From assembly GCF_011043545.1 (NCBI RefSeq), contig NZ_JAAKGP010000004.1, positions 248,001 through 312,000 of the forward strand: DNA of 64,000 bases. Direction: 5' to 3'. This DNA comes from Rhodobacter sp. SGA-6-6 (GTDB lineage Bacteria > Pseudomonadota > Alphaproteobacteria > Rhodobacterales > Rhodobacteraceae). Position numbers and translations under genes: made by a program. Each line of letters begins with the position of its first letter. Position 1 is the stretch's first letter. This document shows, piece after piece, positions 12,577 to 20,976 of the stretch. Below the pieces are notes generated by a model. The model was given only the letters and a program-made list of their open reading frames with translations. It did not search any database and had not been told where the DNA came from.

Positions 12577-13838
12577 TCGCCGGCCTGTCCTTCGGCACCC
12601 TGTTGGCGGTGGGGGCGCCGATCAGCTTCATCCTGATCGCCTGCGCGCTGATCCTGATCGTCGAAAGCGGCGACACCGTGCTGTTGCAGGGCCTGCCGCA
12701 GCAGCTTTTTGCCGGGATCGAGAGCTACAGCCTGCTGGCGCTGCCGCTGTTCATCCTGCTGGGAGAGCTGATGGGCGCGGGCGGCATCGGGCGGCGGCTT
12801 CTCGGCCTCGCCATGGCGGTGATGCTGCCGGTGCGGGCGGGGCTGGCCTATGTCAACCTGACCGCCAACCTGATGATGGCCTCGATCCTCGGCTCCACCG
12901 TGGCGCAGCTGACGGTGATGTCGCGGCTGGCGGTGCCGGAGATGGAGCGCGCCGGCTATCCCCGCGACCTCTCCACCGCGGTGACGGCGGCGGGCGGGCT
13001 CTTGGCGCCGGTGCTGCCGCCGTCGATGAACCTGATCGTCTTCGCCGCGGTGGCGCAGCTGCCGGTGGCCGACATCTTCAAGGCCGCGGTGCTGCCCGGG
13101 CTGGCGCTTACGCTTGCCTTCGCCGGCGTGATCGGCTGGCTGGGCTGGCGGCACAACCTGCCGGTGGTCGCCCGGCAGGACCGGCAGGCGCGGCTTGCCG
13201 CCATGATCGACGCCCTGCCCGCGCTGCTGGTGCCGCTGGTCGCCGTGGGCACCATCCTCGGCGGCATCGCCACGCCGACCGAGGCCGCGGCGATGGCCTC
13301 CTTGGCGGCGATCCTGGTCGGGCGGTTCTGCTACCGCGAACTGACGCTGGCCGACCTGCCCGCCGCGCTGGCGCGGACGGCGCTGACCTCGGGCGCGGTG
13401 CTCTATCTGGTGGCGGGGGCGCAGCTTCTGGGCTGGGTGATGACCTTCGGCAACCTGCCCATGCAGGTCGCGCAGGCGATCGAAGGCATGGCCGGGTCGC
13501 CGCTGATGTTCCTGATCCTGCTGAACCTGCTGCTCCTGGCCCTCGGCACGGTGCTGGAGCCGATCCCGGCGATCATCCTGACCGCGCCGGTGCTGCTGCC
13601 GGTGGCCGAGGGGGTCTACGGCATCGACCCGCTGGTCTTCGGCGTGATCCTGTGCCTGAACCTCGCGCTCGGTCTGCTGACCCCTCCGGTCGGCGCCGGG
13701 CTCTACACCGCCTCGCTGATGACGGGGGTGGGCGCGGGACGGCTGTCGCGCCTGCTGATGCCGTTCTTCGCCGCGGTGATCGCCGTTCTGGCGGGCATGA
13801 CCCTGATCGAGGGCATGCGCGCAACCATGGGAGGATGA
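12573..13838 (+). CDS. TRAP transporter large permease (DctM family)
   Basis: 421 residues, about twelve membrane segments. It has DctM signatures such as ALPLFILLGELMGAGGIGRR near residue 55 and PPSMNLIVFA mid-protein. It forms the ion-coupled translocation unit of a tripartite transporter with the DctQ and DctP subunits on either side. One base separates its stop from the DctP start. Confidence 0.92.
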   Translation: MIAGLSFGTLLAVGAPISFILIACALILIVESGDTVLLQGLPQQLFAGIESYSLLALPLFILLGELMGAGGIGRRLLGLAMAVMLPVRAGLAYVNLTANLMMASILGSTVAQLTVMSRLAVPEMERAGYPRDLSTAVTAAGGLLAPVLPPSMNLIVFAAVAQLPVADIFKAAVLPGLALTLAFAGVIGWLGWRHNLPVVARQDRQARLAAMIDALPALLVPLVAVGTILGGIATPTEAAAMASLAAILVGRFCYRELTLADLPAALARTALTSGAVLYLVAGAQLLGWVMTFGNLPMQVAQAIEGMAGSPLMFLILLNLLLLALGTVLEPIPAIILTAPVLLPVAEGVYGIDPLVFGVILCLNLALGLLTPPVGAGLYTASLMTGVGAGRLSRLLMPFFAAVIAVLAGMTLIEGMRATMGG

Positions 13839-13839
13839 G

Positions 13840-14832
13840 ATGAGGAACACTTTCGCCGCGGCCCTGCGCCGCGCGGCGGCCTGCGCCGGTCTGGCGGTGC
13901 TGGCCCTGTCCGGCACGGCCCAGGCCGAGGCTTTGCGGATCGGCCTGATCACGCCGCCGCCGCACCGCTGGACCATCGGTGCCAACGACCTGGCCGGGAA
14001 GCTGGCCGAGGAAAGCGGCGGGCGGCTGACGTTGAACGTCTTCCCCTCGGGCCAGCTGGGGTCCGAGGCGCAGATGCTGCAACAGTTGCAGGCCGGGGCG
14101 CTGGACATGGCCTTCCTGACGGTCGGGGAACTGGCCAACCGCGACGCCGATTTCGGCATCCTGGTCGCGCCCTATCTGGTGCCCGACGCCGAAACCGCGG
14201 CGAAGCTGCTGGAGGGGCCGACCGCAGCCGCCCTGCAGGAGAAGCTGGGCGCCCTGGGGCTGAAGGGCCTGGGCTACGGCATGGCCGGGATGCGGATCGT
14301 CATCCTGTCGCAGCCGCTGGCCGAGGGCGGCACCGTGGCGGGCCGCAAGATCCGCACCGTGCCGCTGGCGCAGGAGCTGGACTTCTGGACCCGCGCCGGC
14401 GCTGCGCCCACGCCGCTGCCGCTGCCGGAACTGTTCGACGCCTATACCAACGGCCAGATCGACGGGATGCAGATCGATCTGGAAGGCACCTTCAACAACC
14501 GCTTCCACGACTATTCGGCGGCGGTGCTGGACAGCCGGCACATGATCTTCCCGATGGTGGCGGTGTTCTCGGCCCGCAAGTGGCAGGCGCTGTCCGAGGA
14601 GGACCGCGCCCTGATCTCCCGGCTGGTCGGGGACGAGACCGCGGCGATCCGCGCCGCCTATCCGGCGATCGACGCCGACTACCGGGCGAAACTGGTCGAG
14701 TCCGGGGCGCCGGTGGTCACCGTGGGACCCGAGGTCTTCGGCGATGCGGTGGAAAGCTGGTATGCGGAATGGCGGGTGAAGACCCCGCTGCTGCTGGAGC
14801 TGGAAAAGGAGGCCGCAGCGCTGCGGAAGTGA
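13840..14832 (+). CDS. TRAP transporter periplasmic binding protein (DctP family)
   Basis: 330 residues with a signal peptide (cut near GTAQAEA). It has DctP features: WTIGANDLAGKLAEESGGRL, FPSGQLGSEAQMLQQLQAG and the IDGMQIDLEGTF region, which takes the place of the usual IDGAE. DctP proteins often bind carboxylate ligands through a conserved Arg, here probably in AGMRIVIL or GRKIRTV. GGAGG sits just before the ATG. It is the last gene of the iron-uptake operon and converges on DUF3325. Confidence 0.9.
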   Translation: MRNTFAAALRRAAACAGLAVLALSGTAQAEALRIGLITPPPHRWTIGANDLAGKLAEESGGRLTLNVFPSGQLGSEAQMLQQLQAGALDMAFLTVGELANRDADFGILVAPYLVPDAETAAKLLEGPTAAALQEKLGALGLKGLGYGMAGMRIVILSQPLAEGGTVAGRKIRTVPLAQELDFWTRAGAAPTPLPLPELFDAYTNGQIDGMQIDLEGTFNNRFHDYSAAVLDSRHMIFPMVAVFSARKWQALSEEDRALISRLVGDETAAIRAAYPAIDADYRAKLVESGAPVVTVGPEVFGDAVESWYAEWRVKTPLLLELEKEAAALRK

Positions 14833-14841
14833 CCGGGCATC

Positions 14842-14864
14842 GCCCCCGCGCGATCCGCGGGGGC
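14842..14864. terminator. Bidirectional GC hairpin between convergent operons
   Basis: GCCCCCGCG (14842-14850) and CGCGGGGGC (14856-14864) form a 9-bp stem with a 5-base loop in the 31-bp gap between the DctP gene and the convergent DUF3325 gene. It overlaps the latter's stop codon. Without a T-tract on either strand the terminator call is moderate. Confidence 0.45.
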
Positions 14865-15208
14865 TATCCCAGGAGGAGGCCGCAGAGCAGCGCCGCTCCG
14901 GCCGGCAGGGCGGCAAGCCGGCCGCGGCTGCCCGGCCTGCCCCAGGTCAGCACCATCGCCAGGGCGAAGGCCGCCACCGTGGCGATGCCCAGCCAGGCCG
15001 AGACCGCAATGGCGGCATTCGGCCACCACCGGGCCGCCGGCCACACCGAAAGCACCAGCAGCCCCACCCCCGCCGCCTGCCACGGCCGGCGGTGTGCCGG
15101 ATCGGGCTTGCGGCCCCGCAGTTCCTCGTGATGGCGCGGCATGGCGAGGGCCAGCGCGACGAAACCGGCGTAGCAGAGCGCCAGCGAAAGCCAGGGCAGC
15201 ATGGTCAT
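14864..15208 (-). CDS. DUF3325 small membrane protein
   Basis: 114 residues with about four hydrophobic segments and a charged loop AMPRHHEELRGRK, characteristic of DUF3325. This family recurs as the last gene of a DUF3649-PepSY-DUF3325 trio beside TonB siderophore receptors. The ATG at 15208 overlaps the PepSY stop by 4 bp. The function is unknown; a role in the inner-membrane part of iron reduction or uptake is inferred from the conserved neighbourhood. Confidence 0.75.
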   Translation of the reverse strand: MTMLPWLSLALCYAGFVALALAMPRHHEELRGRKPDPAHRRPWQAAGVGLLVLSVWPAARWWPNAAIAVSAWLGIATVAAFALAMVLTWGRPGSRGRLAALPAGAALLCGLLLG

Positions 15209-16782
15209 TCCCCCGGCACGCGGCTGACCGCGGCCCGCCGCGGTGCCTTCGGCGCGGGCTGGCGGCCGGGGCGGGCCTTCCAGGCGGCATAGCCGCAGCC
15301 GATCCCGCAGAGCAGCGCCACCAGGTCCACCGAGGCCAGCACCATGTTGCCCTGCCACAGCGCCAGCAGCAGATTCGACGGCCCGGTGGCGGCATTCAGC
15401 AGCGGCAGCGCCAGCAGCAGGGCGGCCCCCAGCCCCAGCTGTTCGCTCCAGGCCCGCTGCGGCCCGCGCAGGAAGGGGTGCAGCGCCGCGGCGGCCCAGA
15501 GCAGGAAGAAGGCCGCGATCTCCAGCCCCGCCCGGTCCGGCGCCTCTGCCGGGATCAGCCGGTTGGCCCAGAAATACCCCGCCGTGGCCAGCGTCAGGCC
15601 CGCAATCCCGCCGACGTTCAGCCGGTCCACCAGCCGCAAGCCGAAGGGCTGCGCCCCGGATTTCGCGTGCTTCGCCGCCCGCTTCGACACCCAGAGCACC
15701 AGCCCGCTGCCCACCATCACCGTGCCCGCCAGCCCGGCGATGAAGAACAGCCAGCGCAACCCGGTATCGGCGAAGCGCGCCCGGTGCAGCGCGCCGAGCG
15801 CCATGTTGACCTTCGCCACCGCCGAGGCCTCGGGCCGCCCCGTCGCCTCGATCAGCGCGCCGGTCAGCCCGTCGAAGCGCATCCGCTCCACCCCGTTGGA
15901 GCCGGAGCCGCTTTGCACCGTCACCACCGATTGCCGCAACGGCACCAACAGGATCTCCGGCCGCTCCGTGTCCAGCTTCTCGATCTGGATGCGCCCGACC
16001 GGCATCGCCCAGGCGGCCTCGGCCTGCGCCATCAGCGGGGCAAGCGCGGTCAGCTGCGGCAGGTCGTGGGGCGGCGCCACCTCAACCACGGCCGCCGGCG
16101 GCTGGCCCAGGCCGCGGCCAGCGGGGCGGTCGATCACGAAGGGCATCAGCGTGGCGACGAAGAGGACCAGCCCGGAGAAGGTGATCATCACATGATAGGG
16201 CAGCGCCAGCACCGCGGTCATGTTGTGCATGTCCAGCCAGGACCGCTGGCCCTTGCCGGGGCGGAAGGTGAAGAACTCCTTGAAGATTTTCTTGTGGGTG
16301 ATCACGCCGGACAGGATCGCCACGAACATCGCCATGGTGGCGATGCCGACGATCCAGCGCGCCAGCTCGCGCGGCAGGCCGTGCAACTCGAAATGGAAGC
16401 GGTAGAGGAATTCGCCGCCCGCCGTCTCGCGCGGGTGCAGCACCTCGCCGGTGGTGGCGTCGATCACCGTGGCCGGCCCGCCGCGCCGCGCCGTCTCGCC
16501 CGGCTTGCTCCAGGACAGCGACAGCACCGGGCTGCGTTCGTCGGGCAGGGTGATGCTCCAGGCGGCGGCATCGGGGGCCAGTTCCGCCAGCCGGTCCAGC
16601 GCAAGGCCGGTGGGGTCGGCCGAGACCGCCGATCCGTGCAGCTCCGGCTTCATCCAGTAGGTCACCTCGCTGCGGAAATAGGCGATGGTGCCGGTCAGGA
16701 AGATCGCGAACAGCAGCCAGCCGAGCAGCAGCCCGGTCCAGGTGTGCAGCCAGGCCATCGACTGGCGGAAGCCGTTCTTCAT
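15205..16782 (-). CDS. PepSY-associated transmembrane protein (siderophore-iron reductase-like)
   Basis: 525 residues. It starts with a short cytoplasmic stretch and a helix (MAWLHTWTGLLLGWLLFAI), then a large periplasmic PepSY-type region (about 45-190) and three or more C-terminal helices with histidines such as LPYHVMITFSGL and HKKIFKEFF. Relatives such as FoxB/PiuB act at the inner membrane in siderophore use, possibly by haem-dependent reduction of the iron. It overlaps both neighbours by 4 bp, so the trio is translationally coupled. Confidence 0.82.
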   Translation of the reverse strand: MKNGFRQSMAWLHTWTGLLLGWLLFAIFLTGTIAYFRSEVTYWMKPELHGSAVSADPTGLALDRLAELAPDAAAWSITLPDERSPVLSLSWSKPGETARRGGPATVIDATTGEVLHPRETAGGEFLYRFHFELHGLPRELARWIVGIATMAMFVAILSGVITHKKIFKEFFTFRPGKGQRSWLDMHNMTAVLALPYHVMITFSGLVLFVATLMPFVIDRPAGRGLGQPPAAVVEVAPPHDLPQLTALAPLMAQAEAAWAMPVGRIQIEKLDTERPEILLVPLRQSVVTVQSGSGSNGVERMRFDGLTGALIEATGRPEASAVAKVNMALGALHRARFADTGLRWLFFIAGLAGTVMVGSGLVLWVSKRAAKHAKSGAQPFGLRLVDRLNVGGIAGLTLATAGYFWANRLIPAEAPDRAGLEIAAFFLLWAAAALHPFLRGPQRAWSEQLGLGAALLLALPLLNAATGPSNLLLALWQGNMVLASVDLVALLCGIGCGYAAWKARPGRQPAPKAPRRAAVSRVPGE

Positions 16783-17096
16783 GCCATGGCTCCCGGGACG
16801 AAGCAGAGGATCAGCGCGCAGAGGGCGGAAAGACCGAGGACCCAGGCCCAGGCCCTTGCCGCCGTCTTCGTCGCGAAGGCCAGGATCACGGCCAGCGCGA
16901 AGACCACGAAGGACAGCATCAGCGCAAGCTGTTCGGCGTCGCGCGGCGCCATCGGCACGATCCGGGCGAAGGCCGGGACGAACAGGTTGGCCAGCAGATA
17001 GCCGCCCGGCACTGCGGCCAGGCTGCGCGAGGCCACGTCGAGCCGGGACCGGGCCTGGTCGGAAAGGGCGAAGGAGGGGCGGGCGGGGGCTGACAT
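16779..17096 (-). CDS. DUF3649 small membrane protein
   Basis: 105 residues with about three hydrophobic helices (GGYLLANLFVPAFARI, LALMLSFVVFALAVILAF, LGLSALCALILCFV). It matches the DUF3649 proteins that precede PepSY proteins in iron-uptake operons. It overlaps the PepSY start by 4 bp. The 105-bp gap to the upstream YncE-like gene holds a GC-rich segment but no clear promoter. Confidence 0.75.
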   Translation of the reverse strand: MSAPARPSFALSDQARSRLDVASRSLAAVPGGYLLANLFVPAFARIVPMAPRDAEQLALMLSFVVFALAVILAFATKTAARAWAWVLGLSALCALILCFVPGAMA

Positions 17097-17201
17097 GGGG
17101 TGATCCGCTGCGAAGGTCCGGGAAGAAATCTCCCCGCCCCGGATGCCCGGGACGGGGGACGCCTGCGGCCTGGGGAGCAGCGGCCGCGGGCGGGTGTCGC
17201 C

Positions 17202-18575
17202 TCAGCCTTTCGGCGCGATGCGGGTCAGCCGGTCGCCTTCGGCATCCTCCTCGCCGCGGGCCTTGTTGACGGCGAAGACCACGCCCTCGGGCGTGACGGT
17301 CAGGTGGTTCGGGAAGGACCCGCCGTCCAGGTTCGCCACGATCCCGCCGCCGGCGGCATCGACCACGGTGATGGTGTCCGAGGCGCGGTTGGCGACATAG
17401 AGCCTGCCCGACACCGGATCGAAGGCGACGTTCAGCGTCTGCGCCCCGACCGGGGTGTCGAACACCACTTCGCCGGTCGCGCCGTCCATCGCCAACACGT
17501 CGTCGCTGCCCTGCGAGGCGACGAAGACCCGCCCGCCGGCCGGGTCGATGGCGACGCCCGAGGCGGTCTTCGCCCCCGGCAGCGGGACCAGCGTGGCCTC
17601 GCGCGAGGCCAGGTCGATCCGCGCCAGTTCCGGCGTGGACAGCGAGACGGTGTAGAGCTGGCCCTTCTCCGCATCCAGCGCCAGGCTCATGGCGGCGAAC
17701 TGGCCGCCGCGCTCGGCCGATTGCAGCGTGAAGCCCTCCAGCTTTTCCAGAGTCTTCAGATCGAATTCCTCGATCCGGGCGCGGTGGGTGCTGACATAGG
17801 CCCGCCCGCGCGCGGCGTCGATCACCACGTCACGCGGCTTCTCGACCGAGCCCGGGTCGAACTGCTTGACCAGCGACAGGTCGTCCTGCTTGTAGACCGC
17901 CACCGCCGAACTGCGGGTGTTGGTCACCCAGACCGTGCCGTTCTCATCGTCCACCGCGATGCCGAAGGCGCCGTAGATGCCGTTCGGCTCGTCCGCGAAG
18001 GGGGTGGCCTCGGCCAGCACCTCCAGCGTGGCGGCGTCGAGCTTCATGATCGTCGACGTGCCCTTGCCGCCCCGCCCGGTGGCCGAGGCGGTGAAGACCG
18101 CGCCGGCCTTGGCGCTGTAGGCGACCTGATAGACGCCGGGCGCCACCTTCACCGAGGCAACCTCATAGCCCTCAGCCCCCGAAAGCGGCACTTCGGGCGA
18201 GATCTTCAGGTCCACCACCGCGGCGCTGTCGGGCGCGGCGGCCTCGACCACCACCGGATGCAGGCCGACCACCGCATCCTGCGGCAGGGCGAAGCCGAAG
18301 CTGAAGCCGCCCTCGGCATCGGCCACCAGAGGCTCGGGCGACAGCGGGCTGCCGCCGCGGCGGAGCACCACCTCCTGCCCGGGGGCGAAGCCGGTGCCGG
18401 TCGCCACCACCTCGCCGCCGGGATAGGCGGGGCTGCGGTCGGGGCCGGAGAAGGCGACCCGGCCGGTAAAGGGCGCGGGGGCGTCGAACAGCGTCTCGGC
18501 GGGAAGCGCGGCGGCCGAGGCCAGCAGCGCGGCCAGCGCCAGCGCGGGGCGGGAGAAGCGAAGGGAAACGGTCAT
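17202..18575 (-). CDS. Periplasmic YncE-like beta-propeller protein (copy 2)
   Basis: 457 residues: signal peptide (cut near AALPAETL), an Ig-like domain and a propeller with blades such as VWVTNTRSSAVAVY and LYVANRASDTITVVDAAGG. It shares domain order and many segments with the copy at 7578-8996, including GRAYVS/GRAYAS, ASGVA-DP and a closing AVNKARGEEDAEGDR. It follows the TonB receptor by 53 bp and is probably cotranscribed with it. A partner role for the receptor or its ligand is inferred. Confidence 0.8.
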   Translation of the reverse strand: MTVSLRFSRPALALAALLASAAALPAETLFDAPAPFTGRVAFSGPDRSPAYPGGEVVATGTGFAPGQEVVLRRGGSPLSPEPLVADAEGGFSFGFALPQDAVVGLHPVVVEAAAPDSAAVVDLKISPEVPLSGAEGYEVASVKVAPGVYQVAYSAKAGAVFTASATGRGGKGTSTIMKLDAATLEVLAEATPFADEPNGIYGAFGIAVDDENGTVWVTNTRSSAVAVYKQDDLSLVKQFDPGSVEKPRDVVIDAARGRAYVSTHRARIEEFDLKTLEKLEGFTLQSAERGGQFAAMSLALDAEKGQLYTVSLSTPELARIDLASREATLVPLPGAKTASGVAIDPAGGRVFVASQGSDDVLAMDGATGEVVFDTPVGAQTLNVAFDPVSGRLYVANRASDTITVVDAAGGGIVANLDGGSFPNHLTVTPEGVVFAVNKARGEEDAEGDRLTRIAPKG

Positions 18576-18600
18576 TTCTGGGTCCGGTTGTCAGGGAGGA

Positions 18601-18623
18601 CCGGCCGCCGGTGGGGCGGCCGG
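18601..18623 (-). terminator. GC hairpin after the TonB receptor gene
   Basis: CCGGCCGCC (18601-18609) pairs with GGCGGCCGG (18615-18623) around a 5-base loop, directly after the receptor stop and before the YncE-like gene. There is no T-run, so partial termination or 3' mRNA stabilisation, lowering expression of the downstream operon genes, is more likely than a full stop. Confidence 0.4.
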
Positions 18624-18628
18624 AGGGA

Positions 18629-20671
18629 TCAGAAGGTCGAGGTCAGGCCGATGTAGACACGGCGGCCGTCGTTGTAATTGGTGGTGCCGAAGGTCTTGTC
18701 GCCGATGTTGTAGATGCCGACCGACCCCATCACGCTCTCGGTGAAATCGTAGTCGAGACCGATGTCGAAGATCGCATGTTCGCCGATGCGGCTGTTGCCG
18801 GCATCGAAGGTGGCGCTGCGGTATTGCGCATTGCCCCAGACCGAAAGCACATCGGTGGCCTGCCAGTCGATGCCGAGGTTGGCCACATGCAGCGGGCTGT
18901 TGTTGAACCGGCCGCCGACATTGGCGCCCTTGGTGATCTTGGTGTCGGCATAGGTGTAGTTGAAGGCGAAATCGACGTCGCCCATCGTCCAGTCCACCGT
19001 GGCCTCGACCCCGTTCAGCTCGGCCGCGTCGCGGTTGACATACTGGTTGATCCACTTGATCGGATCGGTGGGGGTGTTCATGCCGCAATCGGTGGGCAGG
19101 CCCGGGACTGGAGTGTCATGGGCGCAGATCTGCTCGGTGGTGATCTTGTCCTTGAACCGGGTGTGATAGGCGGTCAGGCCGACCTGCACGCCGCCCTCGC
19201 TTTCCCAGATCATGCCAATCTCGAAGTTGGTGCTCTCCTCGGGCTTCAGGTTGGTGTTGCCCTGGTCGCGCGCCCGGCCGTCGCCGCCCGAGGGCTCGAA
19301 GATGTTGCTGTCGGCCTGTTTCAGCGTCGGCGTCTTGTAGCCGCCGCTGATGCCGCCCTTCACCGTCAGCGCATCGGTGGCGTGCCAGACCGCATAGAGC
19401 CGCGGGGTGACATGCGAACCGTAGCGCTCGTTCTCGTCGTAGCGCAGGCCGAAGGTCAGGGTCAGGTCCTCGGTGACGTGGAAGTTGTCCTCGCCGAAGA
19501 CCGCCCAGTTCCAGCGGGTCATCTTCGGATCGACGTTCACCCGGTTGGGCGAATGCTTCGTCGTCTCGTCGCGGTAGTCGAAGCCCAGCGTCAGGTCGTG
19601 GCGGCCGAAGGTGAGGCTGGTCTTCGAGTTCAGGTTCAGCAGTTCGTAGCCCGAGACGTTGGAACCGTTGACGAAGGACACGTCCTCGTAGGTGAGGAAG
19701 GTGTTCGTCTCGTAGTCCTGGCCCCAGGTCAGCTTGTGATTCAGCGCGTAGTTCTTCCGCTCCACCTCGATGCCGCCCGGGGTGCTGCCCGGGGCCGAGC
19801 TGAGGTTCACCGTGTCGCTGTCGCTGAACACCGTCTCGAAATCCAGCGTCTGGTTGGCGTCGATCGACCAGGTGAGCCGGGCGCCCAGCGTCTTGCGCTC
19901 GGTGTCCTGCGATTGCGTGGAAACCGCGCCGCCGCGGCCCGCCACCAGCATCCCGGGCTTCGAGCGGTCGTGCAGCGATCCGAAGAAGGCCAGGCCCAGC
20001 TTGCCCTCGACGATGGGGCCGCTCAGGTAGAACCGCCCCTCGTGCGAGTTGCCGGCACCGCTTTCCTCGAAGTTGGTGTAGCCCAGCGTCACCGACCCCG
20101 ACCAGACATCGGCCACCGGCTTGGTGATGATGTTGATCACCCCGCCCGAGGCGGCGGTGCCGTAGAGCGAGGACATCGGGCCGCGGATCACCTCGATCCG
20201 CTCGATGGCCGAGGGCGGCGGCAGGTAGGACATGGCGAGGCCCGAGCCGAAGCCGTTGTAGGTCGCCTCCTGCGAATTGCCGATGGGCTTGCCGTCCACC
20301 AGCGTCAGCACATAGCTTTCGCCCAGGCCGCGGATCGAGATCGTCTCCGAGCCCGAGCGCGACGAGGGCGAGGAGACGATGACGCCGGGCACGTCCTTCA
20401 ACACGTCGGCGATGGTGGCATAGGGCTTCGAGGCGATCTCCTCGCCGTCGATCACCGTCATGGTGGCGGGCGCATCCGGCAGCGCCTGCGCCTGGCCGGT
20501 CGCGGTCAGCACGATGGTGCCCAGCTTCTGCGCCTTCTTCTGCTCTTCCTCGGTCAGCTCCTGCGCCGCGACCGCGCCGGCGGCCAGCAGCGGCAGGACC
20601 GAGCCCAGCGCCACCGCCCGCACCGGCAGGCACGCCAGCATGTCCGCGACGGAATTCTTCATGTCTTTCAT
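18629..20671 (-). CDS. TonB-dependent catecholate siderophore receptor (FepA/CfrA-like)
   Basis: 680 residues: signal peptide (cut near GAVAAQEL), TonB box-like GTIVLTATG, plug domain (about 55-165) with ISIRGLGESYVLTLVDGKP and IEVIRGPMSSLYGTAASGGVINI, then a 22-strand barrel ending in the outer-membrane C-terminal Phe (LTSTF). No N-terminal signalling domain precedes the TonB box. The start at 20671 follows AAGGGG at a good distance; an upstream in-frame start lacks this. The plug resembles enterobactin-type receptors, which fits the EntE/EntF genes. It heads the minus-strand operon down to 14864. Confidence 0.93.
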   Translation of the reverse strand: MKDMKNSVADMLACLPVRAVALGSVLPLLAAGAVAAQELTEEEQKKAQKLGTIVLTATGQAQALPDAPATMTVIDGEEIASKPYATIADVLKDVPGVIVSSPSSRSGSETISIRGLGESYVLTLVDGKPIGNSQEATYNGFGSGLAMSYLPPPSAIERIEVIRGPMSSLYGTAASGGVINIITKPVADVWSGSVTLGYTNFEESGAGNSHEGRFYLSGPIVEGKLGLAFFGSLHDRSKPGMLVAGRGGAVSTQSQDTERKTLGARLTWSIDANQTLDFETVFSDSDTVNLSSAPGSTPGGIEVERKNYALNHKLTWGQDYETNTFLTYEDVSFVNGSNVSGYELLNLNSKTSLTFGRHDLTLGFDYRDETTKHSPNRVNVDPKMTRWNWAVFGEDNFHVTEDLTLTFGLRYDENERYGSHVTPRLYAVWHATDALTVKGGISGGYKTPTLKQADSNIFEPSGGDGRARDQGNTNLKPEESTNFEIGMIWESEGGVQVGLTAYHTRFKDKITTEQICAHDTPVPGLPTDCGMNTPTDPIKWINQYVNRDAAELNGVEATVDWTMGDVDFAFNYTYADTKITKGANVGGRFNNSPLHVANLGIDWQATDVLSVWGNAQYRSATFDAGNSRIGEHAIFDIGLDYDFTESVMGSVGIYNIGDKTFGTTNYNDGRRVYIGLTSTF

Positions 20672-20976
20672 ATGGACACCCCTTGTCAAAAGCGCGGATC
20701 ACCCTGACCGGAGGTGGGTTCGCGGCATTTCCACAAGGCTCCACGCGCGAGGGCGGCCCTCACTGAACCGAATTCATGAATTTTTTTGTCGGATTTAATT
20801 CCGTTGCTCCGGCGGGGCCGTTTCCCGGAGGCGTCGCCATTATGCAACAGCGGCCGACAGCGACCGCGGGGCCGGTGGACACTTCTGTCTCGCGGGAATA
20901 ATTTTTTCCCAGCCAGTCCCGCGCCGCATCGGCAGACCCGCGAATCCCCCGAAAATCAGGATTTGCAGCGCGCGCC
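20672..20976. promoter_or_regulatory. Divergent control region between TonB receptor and ECF sigma gene
   Basis: This 305-bp gap is AT-rich by local standards. It holds the palindrome AATTCATGAATT (20771-20782) followed by a T-run, and a second AT island near 20897-20909. On the minus strand, TTGACA (20689-20684) and a partial TGTCC arm spaced like the 7480 palindrome lie against the receptor's ribosome site. I see no gene in it. The elements suggest iron-dependent control, but no exact promoter can be fixed. Confidence 0.4.

Noticed and set aside
20727-20732. GGAAAT on the minus strand upstream of the TonB receptor as a FecI-type -35
   Set aside because: A TC-type -10 at the usual spacing is absent, so the match to the fecA promoter is not convincing.
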